Program-made: the position numbers and the translations under genes
Notes under the pieces: model-generated
What the model saw: the letters and a program-made list of their open reading frames with translations, nothing else
Database searches by the model: none
What the model was told of the DNA's origin: nothing
Part shown: in pieces, positions 1-8,111 of the stretch
Layout of the letters: each line of letters opens with the position of its first letter
Position numbering within the stretch: position 1 is the stretch's first letter
Source of the DNA: Paenibacillus daejeonensis DSM 15491
GTDB lineage: Bacteria; Bacillota; Bacilli; Paenibacillales; Paenibacillaceae
NCBI RefSeq assembly: GCF_000378385.1
Contig: NZ_KB899661.1
Coordinates: 322,635 to 386,634, forward strand
DNA length: 64,000 nt
Direction: 5' to 3'

Positions 1-19
1 TGGCGGATCTTCGGACCTG

Positions 20-62
20 TAGAGGAAGAAAGGTGCGTTACAGCCAGCGGGTGGCGAGGACA
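20..62 (+). repeat. Single unit of the 51-bp repeat family
   Basis: The stretch TAGAGGAAGAAAGGTGCGTT followed by a CAGC-rich, GGTGGCGAGGACA-like tail matches the unit of the large tandem array near 62.4-62.9 kb. Only one copy is present. It sits about 40 bases beyond the terminator of the pectate lyase gene, as the 55.5 kb copy does for the Rid gene. Confidence 0.7.
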
Positions 63-102
63 GTCTATTCACAGCATGCAGAAATCATAATTTCTTAAAC
101 AA

Positions 103-139
103 ACACTCCCCGATGCGCATATGTAGCATCGGGGAGTGT
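103..139 (-). terminator. Rho-independent terminator of the pectate lyase gene
   Basis: A perfect 14-bp stem (103-116 with 126-139, arm ACACTCCCCGATGC) with a 9-base loop lies 33 bases past the stop of the minus-strand gene. The minus-strand T tract is interrupted (GTTTGTTT); the plus side has a cleaner T5, so it may work both ways. Confidence 0.8.
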
Positions 140-171
140 CCTTTTTACATTATGAAGGAAAGTCTCGCGCT

Positions 172-3168
172 TTAAGTACCTGGCGTTACTGTAACAGTAT
201 TGGACGCCTCCGACTCTCCGCTGGCATTGCTGCCCTTGATGTAGTACGTGTATTCGACACCCGGTTCGACCGTCCGGTCATAGAAGGTGTTGACCTTGGC
301 CGTACCAACCTGCTCTGTGACGCCGCCACTTGCGCGGTAGATGCGGACCTCCTGCGCGCCGCCCCCGTCTGTCCAGATCAGGCCCACGAAGGATTCACCG
401 GAGAGCCCAACGAACAGATCAGATGGGGCTCCGGGCACTGGCATCGTGATTTCGATCGTTGCTGACGGCTCCGTCTCTCCCATTTCATTGACCGCCGCTA
501 CCTTGTACATGTAGCTAGCCTGTCCGAGATTGACCTGCCGGTCCACATAGGCAGGAGTCGAGCTCTCCCCGGCTGGGGCATAATCGGCCTCACTCTCCCC
601 TTTGCGGTAGATGATGTAGCTATCCGCCCCCTCAACAGCGGACCACGTCAAGCCAAACGACCCTGCTGTCACTTCTGCTGCCGCCAATCCAGTCGGTACC
701 TCCGGCAGAGTAACAGGCGGGTTGGTCGTCACTTCAAGCGCTGCCGACTTCTCCGATTCTCCCCCGGCTCCCGTTGCCGTCACCCGGTACGTATACGTCG
801 TGGATGGCTCTACGCGGGTATCTGTGAATCGTGCGGCTGGTGCGCTGCCCAACCGTTCTTCTTCTCCATTGTCAGCCTTGCGGTACACAGTGTAGCTCAA
901 GGCCTGATCAATCGGCTCCCAGGTGAGCTCGACGGACAGACTGCCCGTCCGTTCAGCCGTTAGAGCAATTGGCGCCTCAGGTGCAGGCTGTGAGGCATCA
1001 TAGGTCAACACCTCCACAGGCTCCGAGGCCGCTGATTCACCGCCGGCACCCAGCGCCGTCACCTTATACTCGTAGGTAATGCCCTGCTCGATGTCCATAT
1101 CCTCATAAGTCGTTGTCTCGACTCCTGCGACTGCACGGAACTGTTCATCCTTGGAGGATGATCGGTAGATCAGATAGCGGTCCGCATGATCTACAGCGCT
1201 CCATGTCAGCGAGACCGTGTCGGGGCCGGTCAACTCGCCCGCCAATTCCGCTGGCGCCTGCTCCGGTACTTCCCCTTGTGGATCAACGGGCTGCAGAATG
1301 ACAAAATAATTCATACGCGATGCCCCGTTGTTGGGGCCAGTGATAATTTGTGCTCCGGCATCTGCCTTCTTCTTGTACAGCTTGAACGTCACCGGCTGAT
1401 CATCTTCGATAATTAGTCCTGTATCCTCATAGGAGGATGTTAACCAGTCCGGGGGCGATGGTATTCGCGAGTCATAAGCAATATACACATTGGTATCTGC
1501 GATCAGGAAAAAAGACAGCACATCGTCATTGGTAGCAGCCCGCGATGCGACGGGTGAACGCACCCATTCCGCACCGGCCACTTCCTCCGGAATACTCGCG
1601 AACCGGTACGCCCGGCTGCCGGTCGTGCGGTCACTGGCCACAAGATCCCCAACCTGCAGATTGGACTGAATCGACCAGAGTGGTGCATTGGCAGCGCCAC
1701 TGCTGCTGTTATCGTTGACCACCGCATTGCGAATCCACTCGCCGTCCATCACCGGCTGGATCACGACCGGTTCCTCCGGCTCCGGTGTCACTGGCGGCTC
1801 GAACGGCTCTCCTGTCCAGGGCAGTGGCTGCATCGGATAAGCCTCAGGGAAGCCCGGCTCTGCCAGCTCGTTCAAGTAAGTCTCCAGATTGGTGTAGCCT
1901 TCCGCAGTCCGGGCATTGCGATCCTCCGGGTCGTGGGGATCAAGTCCATTTGCCAGCTCCCATGCATCGGGCATGCCGTCTCTGTCCGTATCGACAGGCG
2001 CTGTAGCACGGGCGAGCTCAGGGAATCCGCCTACATCGTCCTCATGTCCGATAATAACGCCGGTCTGATTCCGCACATCGGCAATGATCCGTTCATCCAC
2101 CGCATCGCGGAACAACGAGGACCCGACATGGTTCAGCACGTGCGCATAGGCCACCTCCGGTGCCTGGGTATGAACGGGTGGATAATTGAAGCGCTCCGGT
2201 ACCAGCACACTCGGCCGGGCTGTCTCCATCATATCTGCGCCCGTATCCTCACCGTCCAGCACACCATTCTTGTTGCTGTCGATGCGATTGTTATGCAGAT
2301 AGAGACTATAGTTTTCATTCCCGCGAACGACCGCATAATGAGGATCGGCGGAATTATGGCCTGCGACAAAATAGTTGGCTTCGACGTTGCCGTAGCCCTT
2401 GGTTCCTGATTCTCCTCCTGCCACATAGGGGAATTCACCCCAGTTGTAGATGACATTGTTCACAAAATCGATCTGTCCCTTGGTCTTGGGATTCCGATCA
2501 TTGTTATGGGCGTACAGGTTGTGATGCATGCTAATCGTGGTCATCTCGATCAGACCGCCCATGGAGTGAGTCAGCAGCCCTTCGGACATTATCGACCATT
2601 GCACAGTGATGTCGCTGGAGGTCGGATTGTCATAGTCTTTGCTCAGGATCGACAAGACCTCGTCCGTCCCCCAGGAGAAGCTGGAGTGATCGATCATGAC
2701 ATTGCGGCTGTTCTCAAAATACATCGTATCGTCCTGCGCTTCCTGCGCGCCCATCCGGAAGCGTAAATACCGGATGATAATATCATCGCAGTCAATAAAG
2801 CGGATATTGTTGCCCCGGATTGTTACACCTTCCCCCGGTGCCGTCTGACCGGCAATCGTAATATTCGATTTGCCCCGGACGATGATCTGCGGAATCGTGA
2901 GCTCTCCTGAGATCTCAAACACAATCGTACGCGGCGTATCGCCGACTGTCGTCAGGGCATCGTGAAATGTGCCGGGTCCGGTCAAATCGTAGCTGGTAAC
3001 GTGGTACACCTCGCCCCCGCGGCCGCCAGCAGCAGCTGCGCCGAAGCCTTCGGCGCCGGGAAAAGCAGGGAGCGCCACTTCAGGCTCTCCAGGGTCGGCC
3101 GACATAGACACAGGCAGTAGAGAGAAACACAGCGCTGCACACAATAGGAGTGACAAGCATCTTTTCAT
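172..3168 (-). CDS. Secreted pectate lyase (PL1-like) with four fibronectin type III domains
   Basis: The product is predicted to cleave pectate by beta-elimination outside the cell. The ATG at 3168 was chosen because GGAGGT lies 6-7 bases upstream and the protein then opens with a signal peptide (MKRCLSLLLCAALCFSLLP), cleaved near residues 24-26. The mature start has the PL1-type motif FPGAEGFGAAAAGGRGG, followed by a beta-helix (about 40-400) with an NNDRNPK segment near residue 223 that resembles the catalytic Arg region. A calcium-binding type repeat (DTDRDGMPDAWE) follows near 400, then a linker domain and four FN3 domains (about 637-998). At 998 residues it is much longer than a bare lyase; the FN3 tail probably spaces the enzyme or binds substrate. 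A cre-like site lies upstream. The family is clear; the exact substrate is inferred. Confidence 0.88.
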   Translation of the reverse strand: MKRCLSLLLCAALCFSLLPVSMSADPGEPEVALPAFPGAEGFGAAAAGGRGGEVYHVTSYDLTGPGTFHDALTTVGDTPRTIVFEISGELTIPQIIVRGKSNITIAGQTAPGEGVTIRGNNIRFIDCDDIIIRYLRFRMGAQEAQDDTMYFENSRNVMIDHSSFSWGTDEVLSILSKDYDNPTSSDITVQWSIMSEGLLTHSMGGLIEMTTISMHHNLYAHNNDRNPKTKGQIDFVNNVIYNWGEFPYVAGGESGTKGYGNVEANYFVAGHNSADPHYAVVRGNENYSLYLHNNRIDSNKNGVLDGEDTGADMMETARPSVLVPERFNYPPVHTQAPEVAYAHVLNHVGSSLFRDAVDERIIADVRNQTGVIIGHEDDVGGFPELARATAPVDTDRDGMPDAWELANGLDPHDPEDRNARTAEGYTNLETYLNELAEPGFPEAYPMQPLPWTGEPFEPPVTPEPEEPVVIQPVMDGEWIRNAVVNDNSSSGAANAPLWSIQSNLQVGDLVASDRTTGSRAYRFASIPEEVAGAEWVRSPVASRAATNDDVLSFFLIADTNVYIAYDSRIPSPPDWLTSSYEDTGLIIEDDQPVTFKLYKKKADAGAQIITGPNNGASRMNYFVILQPVDPQGEVPEQAPAELAGELTGPDTVSLTWSAVDHADRYLIYRSSSKDEQFRAVAGVETTTYEDMDIEQGITYEYKVTALGAGGESAASEPVEVLTYDASQPAPEAPIALTAERTGSLSVELTWEPIDQALSYTVYRKADNGEEERLGSAPAARFTDTRVEPSTTYTYRVTATGAGGESEKSAALEVTTNPPVTLPEVPTGLAAAEVTAGSFGLTWSAVEGADSYIIYRKGESEADYAPAGESSTPAYVDRQVNLGQASYMYKVAAVNEMGETEPSATIEITMPVPGAPSDLFVGLSGESFVGLIWTDGGGAQEVRIYRASGGVTEQVGTAKVNTFYDRTVEPGVEYTYYIKGSNASGESEASNTVTVTPGT

Positions 3169-3204
3169 TTCTTTACCTCCGGTCTGATGGATTGGCGCCA
3201 CATA

Positions 3205-3218
3205 CTAAAACGCTTACA
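3205..3218 (-). promoter_or_regulatory. cre-like catabolite repression site
   Basis: The minus strand reads TGTAAGCGTTTTAG, matching the CcpA consensus TGWAANCGNTNWCA at all but the penultimate C. It lies about 40 bases upstream of the pectate lyase start, where a repressor would block transcription. Binding is inferred from sequence only. Confidence 0.45.
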
Positions 3219-3363
3219 AATTCCTGCGCCGTGAATTTGTCGCTTTCAGTATAGGCAGCCCCCGGCCTCCATTCAATGAACATTCTCGCCATGACGTGCG
3301 CCAATTGTCCAACGTCTACCTTCCATTGCAAACGGTTGGGTGGCTGTCGGATTGGTGCATTTT

Positions 3364-3414
3364 AGAAAATGTAACACCAAGAAATACTTAGTATTATTTA
3401 GCGTTACATTTTCT
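3364..3414. other. Nested perfect dyad in the 342-bp intergenic region
   Basis: Outer arms AGAAAATGTAAC (3364-3375) and GTTACATTTTCT (3403-3414) are exact inverted repeats. An inner dyad AATAC-TTA-GTATT (3383-3395) shares the same centre (3389). No T tract follows, so it looks more like an operator or cruciform than a terminator. It lies between the divergent pectate lyase and phosphoesterase genes. Apart from the cre-like site, nothing else was seen in 3169-3510. Confidence 0.55.
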
Positions 3415-3510
3415 ATTAGCCATTATGTTTCTCGTCCGCTTCGCCGTGGCATGGCACGAACCCTCGAATATACTGAACAAGCTACTACTTCGACAAAAGG
3501 GTGAGGATAC

Positions 3511-4359
3511 GTGAGGAGAGTCGTGAAGAGGGCCAGTGTCGTCAAACGCCAGTTAAGAAGCAAACTGCGGCAGCAACCGAAGATTAAGCGCAGGCGTGTT
3601 CGCATCAGTCAAACCGTACTGCGGTTTTCCGTTATTGGTGACAGTCATGTCGGATACGGCAATAGTGAAAACATCTTTCGACGCTTGCTGCCAAGGGCGA
3701 TTCGTAGCAATACAAGACTTGTCATCTTCGGCGGCGACAATGCGCATGCCGGAGCTGACCATGGCCAGTTCGCACAGGCACGGTACATCAGCTTCCGGGA
3801 TACCGTCAATTCAGTGCTCGGTCCCCGTAACATTCCGTACAAAGCCTCCATTGGCAACTGGGAGACCACCACACGCAGCCTGTTCCGCAACTATCTCGGG
3901 ACGGAGTACGGTTTCCGAAGCTTCCCGGGCACTCAGGGTCGCGTGAGACATATCTGGCTCGATAATGCTACCGGCCGCTTCAGCTCGGACAGCCTCAACC
4001 TGCTGCGCAGCCTGGATGACAGCCGCTACTACTATATTTTCGATTTCCATTGGCCCCTGAATATAAGCGGATTAACGGTCGACCCTTCCCATGTACTCAG
4101 CCCCGCCGAGACAAGACGCTTCTTCGACGCCGTACCGAATTCCATCCGCAACAACGTACTGGCCATCTTCACCCACCACGCCCACTTGTTCTTCCAGAAA
4201 ACCTCTAATGTCTGGCCCGGCTTTCCTAACACGAAATTCTTCGTTACCGGATGCTCGGGTGCCTATGAATGTAGAGACCGGGACCGTGGCTATTATGATG
4301 CCGCTCTCCTGATCGACAACAATCGGTACTCGGTGCAGGCTAGAGCTGTAAATGCTTAA
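3511..4359 (+). CDS. Calcineurin-like metallophosphoesterase
   Basis: This is a predicted binuclear-metal phosphoesterase of 282 residues; the substrate is unknown. The metal-binding pattern is visible in order: GDSHVG (D44, H46), GGDN (D76, N77), GNWE in place of the usual GNHE/GNHD (residues 115-118), and THHAH near 221. The Trp replacing His in the third motif removes a usual catalytic or metal residue, so activity may be altered. The start is GTG at 3511 with GGTGAGG just upstream. The first 38 residues are strongly basic (many K/R) and do not form a signal peptide, so the protein should be cytoplasmic or nucleic-acid associated. It stands alone and shares a terminator with the convergent AraC-type gene. 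Confidence 0.72.
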   Translation: MRRVVKRASVVKRQLRSKLRQQPKIKRRRVRISQTVLRFSVIGDSHVGYGNSENIFRRLLPRAIRSNTRLVIFGGDNAHAGADHGQFAQARYISFRDTVNSVLGPRNIPYKASIGNWETTTRSLFRNYLGTEYGFRSFPGTQGRVRHIWLDNATGRFSSDSLNLLRSLDDSRYYYIFDFHWPLNISGLTVDPSHVLSPAETRRFFDAVPNSIRNNVLAIFTHHAHLFFQKTSNVWPGFPNTKFFVTGCSGAYECRDRDRGYYDAALLIDNNRYSVQARAVNA

Positions 4360-4373
4360 AAGTGCAGGTACAC

Positions 4374-4416
4374 AAAAAACACCGCGAGCAGTTGACCTGC
4401 TGACGGTGTTTTTTGC
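4374..4416. terminator. Bidirectional terminator between convergent genes
   Basis: Stem AACACCG (4378-4384) pairs with CGGTGTT (4404-4410), with an inner AGCAG/CTGCT stem. T6 follows on the plus strand and an A6 tract precedes it, so it can end both the phosphoesterase and the AraC-type gene. Confidence 0.85.
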
Positions 4417-4430
4417 ATGTTATAGAAAGC

Positions 4431-5300
4431 TTACGTCCGCGCTGCCATCTGCACCGGTACCCAGATCTCGGTGCGGTAGTCTTCACCAAAGGGATCGTCA
4501 GGCGGGTAGAGCTCGAACTCGGGACCCCCTGTGTGCTCGTAGCCTGTCGACGGGAACCACTCCTGGAAAATACGCTGCCAGACCTCTTGAATGGCGCCCG
4601 GCATCGGACCCACGGCTGTGAAGACGGCCCATGTCGCAGCGGGAATGACCCGGGTGGACAACCCCTCTTCATCCGGAAGATCAGCCTCCACCGCAATCCA
4701 GTACGTGAACTCGTCCCCTTGCGCGTTCATGTCAGCACAGATACCTAGCAGGTCATGCTCTCCTCCGCCCAGTTGGGCCAACCGATGCGATGTGCCATCT
4801 GCATTGCAGGTGTTCCAGAACGCAGGGATCTCACGCGAATTTTCGCCATCCACACAGCTGGTTACTAGTGTCTTGCCCGTTACTGTAAAAGCTTCTCTCG
4901 TCACAATACGATAATCCATGTCCTGGTCCCCCTTCAAGGATAATTGGAATGAGAGTCGCGGATACGCCTTGAGCTGGGCATCGGGTTCACGAGCGGCCGA
5001 AGGGGTGATCCCGTGCGCTTTGCGGAACGCCTTGGCGAATGCTTCAGGTGATTCGTAGCCATATTTTAACGCCACATCGAGCACCCTGGCCTGCGTCACT
5101 GCCAGCTCCTGCGCAGCTAGCGTTAGCCGCCGCCGTCGAATATACTCCCCCACCGAGACCCCAGTCAGCATACGAAACATCCGTTGAAAATGAAACGGGG
5201 ACGAATAAGCCGCTTGGGCCACCTCCTCAATACCAAGGGGGTTCGTGATATGGTCCTCAATGAAGCTCAGCGCATCCTGCATCCGTGTCAGCCATTCCAT
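4431..5300 (-). CDS. AraC-family regulator with GyrI-like effector-binding domain
   Basis: This transcription regulator of 289 residues has an N-terminal AraC HTH pair (about 5-105: DALSFIEDHITNPLGIEEVA, then FHFQRMFRMLTG). A C-terminal GyrI-like/AraC_E_bind domain follows (about 130-289, ending EIWVPVQM). This order (HTH first, effector domain last) is the Rob/BmrR-like arrangement known to sense hydrophobic or drug-like ligands. The ATG at 5300 was chosen over upstream in-frame starts because AAGGAG lies about 9 bases before it. No obvious target gene is adjacent, so its regulon is unknown. Confidence 0.82.
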   Translation of the reverse strand: MEWLTRMQDALSFIEDHITNPLGIEEVAQAAYSSPFHFQRMFRMLTGVSVGEYIRRRRLTLAAQELAVTQARVLDVALKYGYESPEAFAKAFRKAHGITPSAAREPDAQLKAYPRLSFQLSLKGDQDMDYRIVTREAFTVTGKTLVTSCVDGENSREIPAFWNTCNADGTSHRLAQLGGGEHDLLGICADMNAQGDEFTYWIAVEADLPDEEGLSTRVIPAATWAVFTAVGPMPGAIQEVWQRIFQEWFPSTGYEHTGGPEFELYPPDDPFGEDYRTEIWVPVQMAART

Positions 5301-5766
5301 ACTCTCACTCTCCTTACTTCCCATCCTACCACGCGGCGTATGAGCAGTCCTGTCTTTCTGTGCTCTTTGTGGCAAGGTGTCTCGCAGAAGGACTTGAGAG
5401 TCTGGACGGGCGGTCGTTGCGCAAATGGCCTCTTCTGAGCCAATGAATTGGGTTTCTCGCGCTTATTCGAGGAATCCACAGTACACTTGTGGCCAAGCGT
5501 ATGAAATTTCGTGTTCGCATCGAGCACTCGGCGTGTCTGGCGCCATTATATTCGATTTTTCGTATTTATTTGGCTCGATTAGCCCATAAACAGCTTAATA
5601 AGGTTGAAATATCATGTTTATTGTACGTTGTCGGTGTCTGCGGAGCGAATTAAATTCGATTTTTCGAGTTCACTTAGGTTTTGCAAGTACAACTGCTAGA
5701 GGTGGGGAGCAATAGGATGAAACAGGACGTGGTGGAAAAAGAAAAGCCCCCGAATCGGGAGCGTTA
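5301..5766. other. Gene-free stretch with a paired ATTCGATTTTTCG motif
   Basis: No credible gene is present; the short open frames here lack ribosome sites and family resemblance. The motif TTCGATTTTTCG occurs at 5551 and again at 5655, exactly 104 bp apart, which is twice the 52-bp period seen in one of the arrays near 39 kb. Confidence 0.4.
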
Positions 5767-5775
5767 TGGTATAAT
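5767..5775 (+). promoter_or_regulatory. Extended -10 promoter of the toxin gene
   Basis: TGGTATAAT is an extended -10 element (TGn plus a perfect TATAAT) about 65 bases ahead of the small toxin gene. I see no good -35, which extended -10 promoters can lack. Confidence 0.6.
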
Positions 5776-5805
5776 CTGGGGCAGGTACATAGAACGGCTA
5801 ATAAG

Positions 5806-6004
5806 GGCGGTCGGCTAATCTCCCGGAAGGGAGGTGAGGCCATGGAGGTTAGAGACGCGATAACGTTAATGCTTGCGTTCGGTGTGTTGATTATTTCACT
5901 CATTGGATTGCTTGTTAATATCATCGCTGCTATGACCAAAAAGAAATAGACCGCCCTGGACAAGGATTCGGTCTATTTCCGCCGCAATTCTGAAGCCGAC
6001 CGCC
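5806..6004 (+). other. Long-range 5'-3' pairing in the toxin transcript
   Basis: GGCGGTCGGCT at 5806-5816 pairs exactly with AGCCGACCGCC at 5994-6004, enclosing the ribosome site and reading frame. A local stem AATAGACCG/CGGTCTATT covers the stop codon. The pairing is seen directly; its role in blocking translation is inferred from known type I systems. Confidence 0.6.
5842..5949 (+). CDS. Putative holin-like type I toxin, 35 aa
   Basis: This small hydrophobic protein (MEVRDAITLMLAFGVLIISL, then IGLLVNIIAAMTKKK) has one membrane helix and a short lysine tail. It matches the Firmicute putative holin-like toxin family, whose members are toxic membrane peptides of type I toxin-antitoxin pairs. 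It is preceded by GGAGGTGAG at the correct distance and by an extended -10 promoter. The 5' leader (5806-5816) is exactly complementary over 11 bases to the 3' region (5994-6004), and a 9-bp stem (5945-5953 with 5969-5977) spans the stop codon. Such folding is typical of type I toxin mRNAs held inactive until processed. The antisense antitoxin RNA is expected but I could not place its promoter with confidence. Confidence 0.8.
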   Translation: MEVRDAITLMLAFGVLIISLIGLLVNIIAAMTKKK

Positions 6005-6023
6005 TTTAAAGCGGCTGTGTACC

Positions 6024-6052
6024 AGGGGGCTGTTGACGCAGTCCCCTTTTTC
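6024..6052 (+). terminator. Terminator of the toxin transcript
   Basis: A 9-bp stem (6024-6032 with 6039-6047, one G-T pair) with a 6-base loop is followed by T5. Confidence 0.85.
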
Positions 6053-6184
6053 TATTGTAAGCATATCATAGGTGATTTAGACGTGCAATGATGGATGTTG
6101 GTTAGAATTTTGGCTACTAAGCCTAAGTTGACTGGGGGCACCACTGATTGGGCGTACGCGTATGATTGTGCTGCACGCCCGCTT

Positions 6185-6375
6185 TGACTCAATTCAAGTA
6201 ACCTTACACTCTTCATATCAACCGGAGTACCATCGCTTTAGGTGCACATTGTTACTTAATTTGCTCCATCTAGTGGATTTCCACGCTTTCAGGTGCATTT
6301 TGTTACTTAATTCGCACCATCCAGCGGTTTTCAGCACATTTAGGTGCACTTTGTTACTTAAATTGCGGCACTGGG
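6185..6375. repeat. 51-bp tandem array A
   Basis: GGTGCA-TTGTTACTTAA-type units begin at 6241, 6292 and 6343, exactly 51 bp apart, with a degenerate copy before them (CAAGTAACCTTACA near 6197). The minus strand of a unit reads GGAGCAAATTAAGTAACAAT, close to the GAGCAAATAGAGGAACAAAG core of array D. The array ends about 20 bases before the stop of the minus-strand solute-binding gene. Confidence 0.8.
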
Positions 6376-6395
6376 CCATAGTCCACCTCTGTCAA

Positions 6396-7916
6396 TTACG
6401 ACTTCACGTTCTCCGCCACCCAGGCGTCGAGTTGGCGCTGCAGCTCCTCGCGGACCTTGTCGGCTCCGGCGTTGCGCAGCTTGGTGAGATACTCGGGTAG
6501 ATATGTCGCGGGATCGACGGTACCGGTCATCAGCAGCGGCTCATACTCCGCCTTGACGGCCATCACATTGGCATATTCCGCCTTGACCGCCGTGTCGTCA
6601 AAAGAAAAACCAAACGTTGGCTGGACAAAGGCCGATTCATTGAGCGCCTTAGTCGCTTCCCACGTATCCGCCGCCTGCCCTTCGACCAGGTAGCCGTTGA
6701 AGACGTTGCCGAATACCCAGTTTTGGGCGCGGTAGCTAGCATTCGGATCGATGCGGACAGTGTTGTCGTCCAGCTTCTCGTAATGCGTCCCTTCGATGCC
6801 GAAGCTGAGCAGGTTGTACAGCTCCGGATCGTTATTGACCAGCTCGATCAGCATGACCGCCCGCTCCGGGTTGGCCGAGGTGCGACTGACTGCGGTCAGC
6901 GTTGTGATGTTAGAAGTACGACGCGTCGTGGCTTCCGTGAATGGGATGCCGATCACATCATACCCGCCATTGGATGCTTTTTTCTCCGCCTCGTAGCCCG
7001 GCTTCATCGCACTCTCCAGACCGGAAGCATACTTGCCATTGTAGATGGCGTCGATTTGTTTGACGGTTGAGGCATCGTCGTTGATATAGCCTTTTTCGAA
7101 CCAGCTGTGCATCAGCTCGACGAAGCTCTTGTACTCCGGCGTCTCCTCCAGAATCTGTGTCTGGAACGTATCGTCGCCGATTCGCACGCCATTGTCGTCA
7201 AAGCCGTACATGAACGGCTCGAACTTCGTACCCGGTCCCGTCAGCATGAGCGGAGTGATGCCCGGATCATTTTCTTTGACCGAGGCCAGGAACGGCTCCA
7301 GGTCCTCCAACGTTTCCACCGTCGACGCGTCAAAGCCATATTTGTCGGCCAGATCCTTGCGGATGCTGGCGCCGTAGCGCGAGGTGATCGTCTGGTAGTT
7401 GGGCACCGCATAGATTTCGCCCTGATATTTGGTCGCATCCCACGTGAACGAAGGGATCGCTTGCAGCGTCTGTGGTGCATGCTGCTCCAGCAGCTCGTCG
7501 AGTGGAATAAATGCACCTTTTTTGACATTCTCGTCATAGTTGAACGCCCAGTTGGCGGTCCAGACAAGGTCGAACTTCTCTCCGGCTGCACTGGCGGTGT
7601 TGAGCTTGGTCGTATAGCTGCCAAAATCAATCGGGCGCAGCTTCACTGTCGCATTCAGCTTTTCCTCTACGATGCGGTTAACCTCGTCCTCAATCTTCTG
7701 CTGATCCGGCGATACCTGCGACACGCCATAGTACCAGATCAGCTCCACATGCGGCAGCTCGCCGTCGGTCTCCGCGCTGACCGGCTCCTCCCCGTTATTG
7801 CCCGGCGCAGCAGGATTTGTATTTGTCCCGCCTGGATTGTTATTGCCGCTGCTGCAAGCCGCCAGGAAGACCAGACAACCCAGCCAGACCAGCAGCACCC
7901 GTTGCATTTTTTTCAT
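6396..7916 (-). CDS. LplA-type sugar-binding lipoprotein of an ABC importer
   Basis: The extracellular solute-binding component is lipid-anchored outside the membrane and probably captures oligosaccharides. The ATG at 7916 has GGAGGGG 6 bases upstream and opens a lipoprotein signal with lipobox LAAC (MKKMQRVLLVWLGCLVFLAAC). The mature 507-residue protein has the LplA/YtcQ architecture. Its C-terminal 75 residues (PTFGFSFDDTAVKAEY onward) look like the DUF3502 domain of this group. It is the last gene of a leftward operon after two permeases, separated from them by a hairpin element that may set its expression level. No ATPase is encoded nearby, which is normal for this family because a shared MsmX-type ATPase serves several importers. 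Substrate: probably a pectin-derived or related sugar, inferred from neighbours. Confidence 0.88.
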   Translation of the reverse strand: MKKMQRVLLVWLGCLVFLAACSSGNNNPGGTNTNPAAPGNNGEEPVSAETDGELPHVELIWYYGVSQVSPDQQKIEDEVNRIVEEKLNATVKLRPIDFGSYTTKLNTASAAGEKFDLVWTANWAFNYDENVKKGAFIPLDELLEQHAPQTLQAIPSFTWDATKYQGEIYAVPNYQTITSRYGASIRKDLADKYGFDASTVETLEDLEPFLASVKENDPGITPLMLTGPGTKFEPFMYGFDDNGVRIGDDTFQTQILEETPEYKSFVELMHSWFEKGYINDDASTVKQIDAIYNGKYASGLESAMKPGYEAEKKASNGGYDVIGIPFTEATTRRTSNITTLTAVSRTSANPERAVMLIELVNNDPELYNLLSFGIEGTHYEKLDDNTVRIDPNASYRAQNWVFGNVFNGYLVEGQAADTWEATKALNESAFVQPTFGFSFDDTAVKAEYANVMAVKAEYEPLLMTGTVDPATYLPEYLTKLRNAGADKVREELQRQLDAWVAENVKS

Positions 7917-7971
7917 ATGAACCCCTCCATCTACTATATAATTCAGGTTGTGTTGAAATAGGCCGAAGAGG

Positions 7972-8092
7972 CACGGAATCGTTACTGGAGAAGCGAAGCG
8001 TTCGCCTTTGTCCCCGGATTTCAACCGTTAGAGCGGTTAACAATCAAGAAATCTGGGGACAACAGCGATCGGAAGAACGATCCCGTGACCGT
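7972..8092 (-). repeat. Hairpin-bearing intergenic repeat, copy 1
   Basis: The hairpin GTCCCCGGATTTC...GAAATCTGGGGAC is flanked by GATCGTTCTTCCGATCGCTG (minus strand) and AGGCGAACGCTTCGCTTCT. The same parts recur in inverted orientation at 9975-10140. Copy 1 separates the second permease from the binding-protein gene and is probably transcribed. Confidence 0.65.
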
Positions 8093-8111
8093 AGGCTTGG
8101 TTTTTCAACAC

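Noticed and set aside
6053-6171. Antitoxin RNA gene for the holin-like toxin
   Set aside because: A minus-strand TACAAT lies near 6055, but no acceptable -35 or transcript end could be defined, so only the toxin is annotated.
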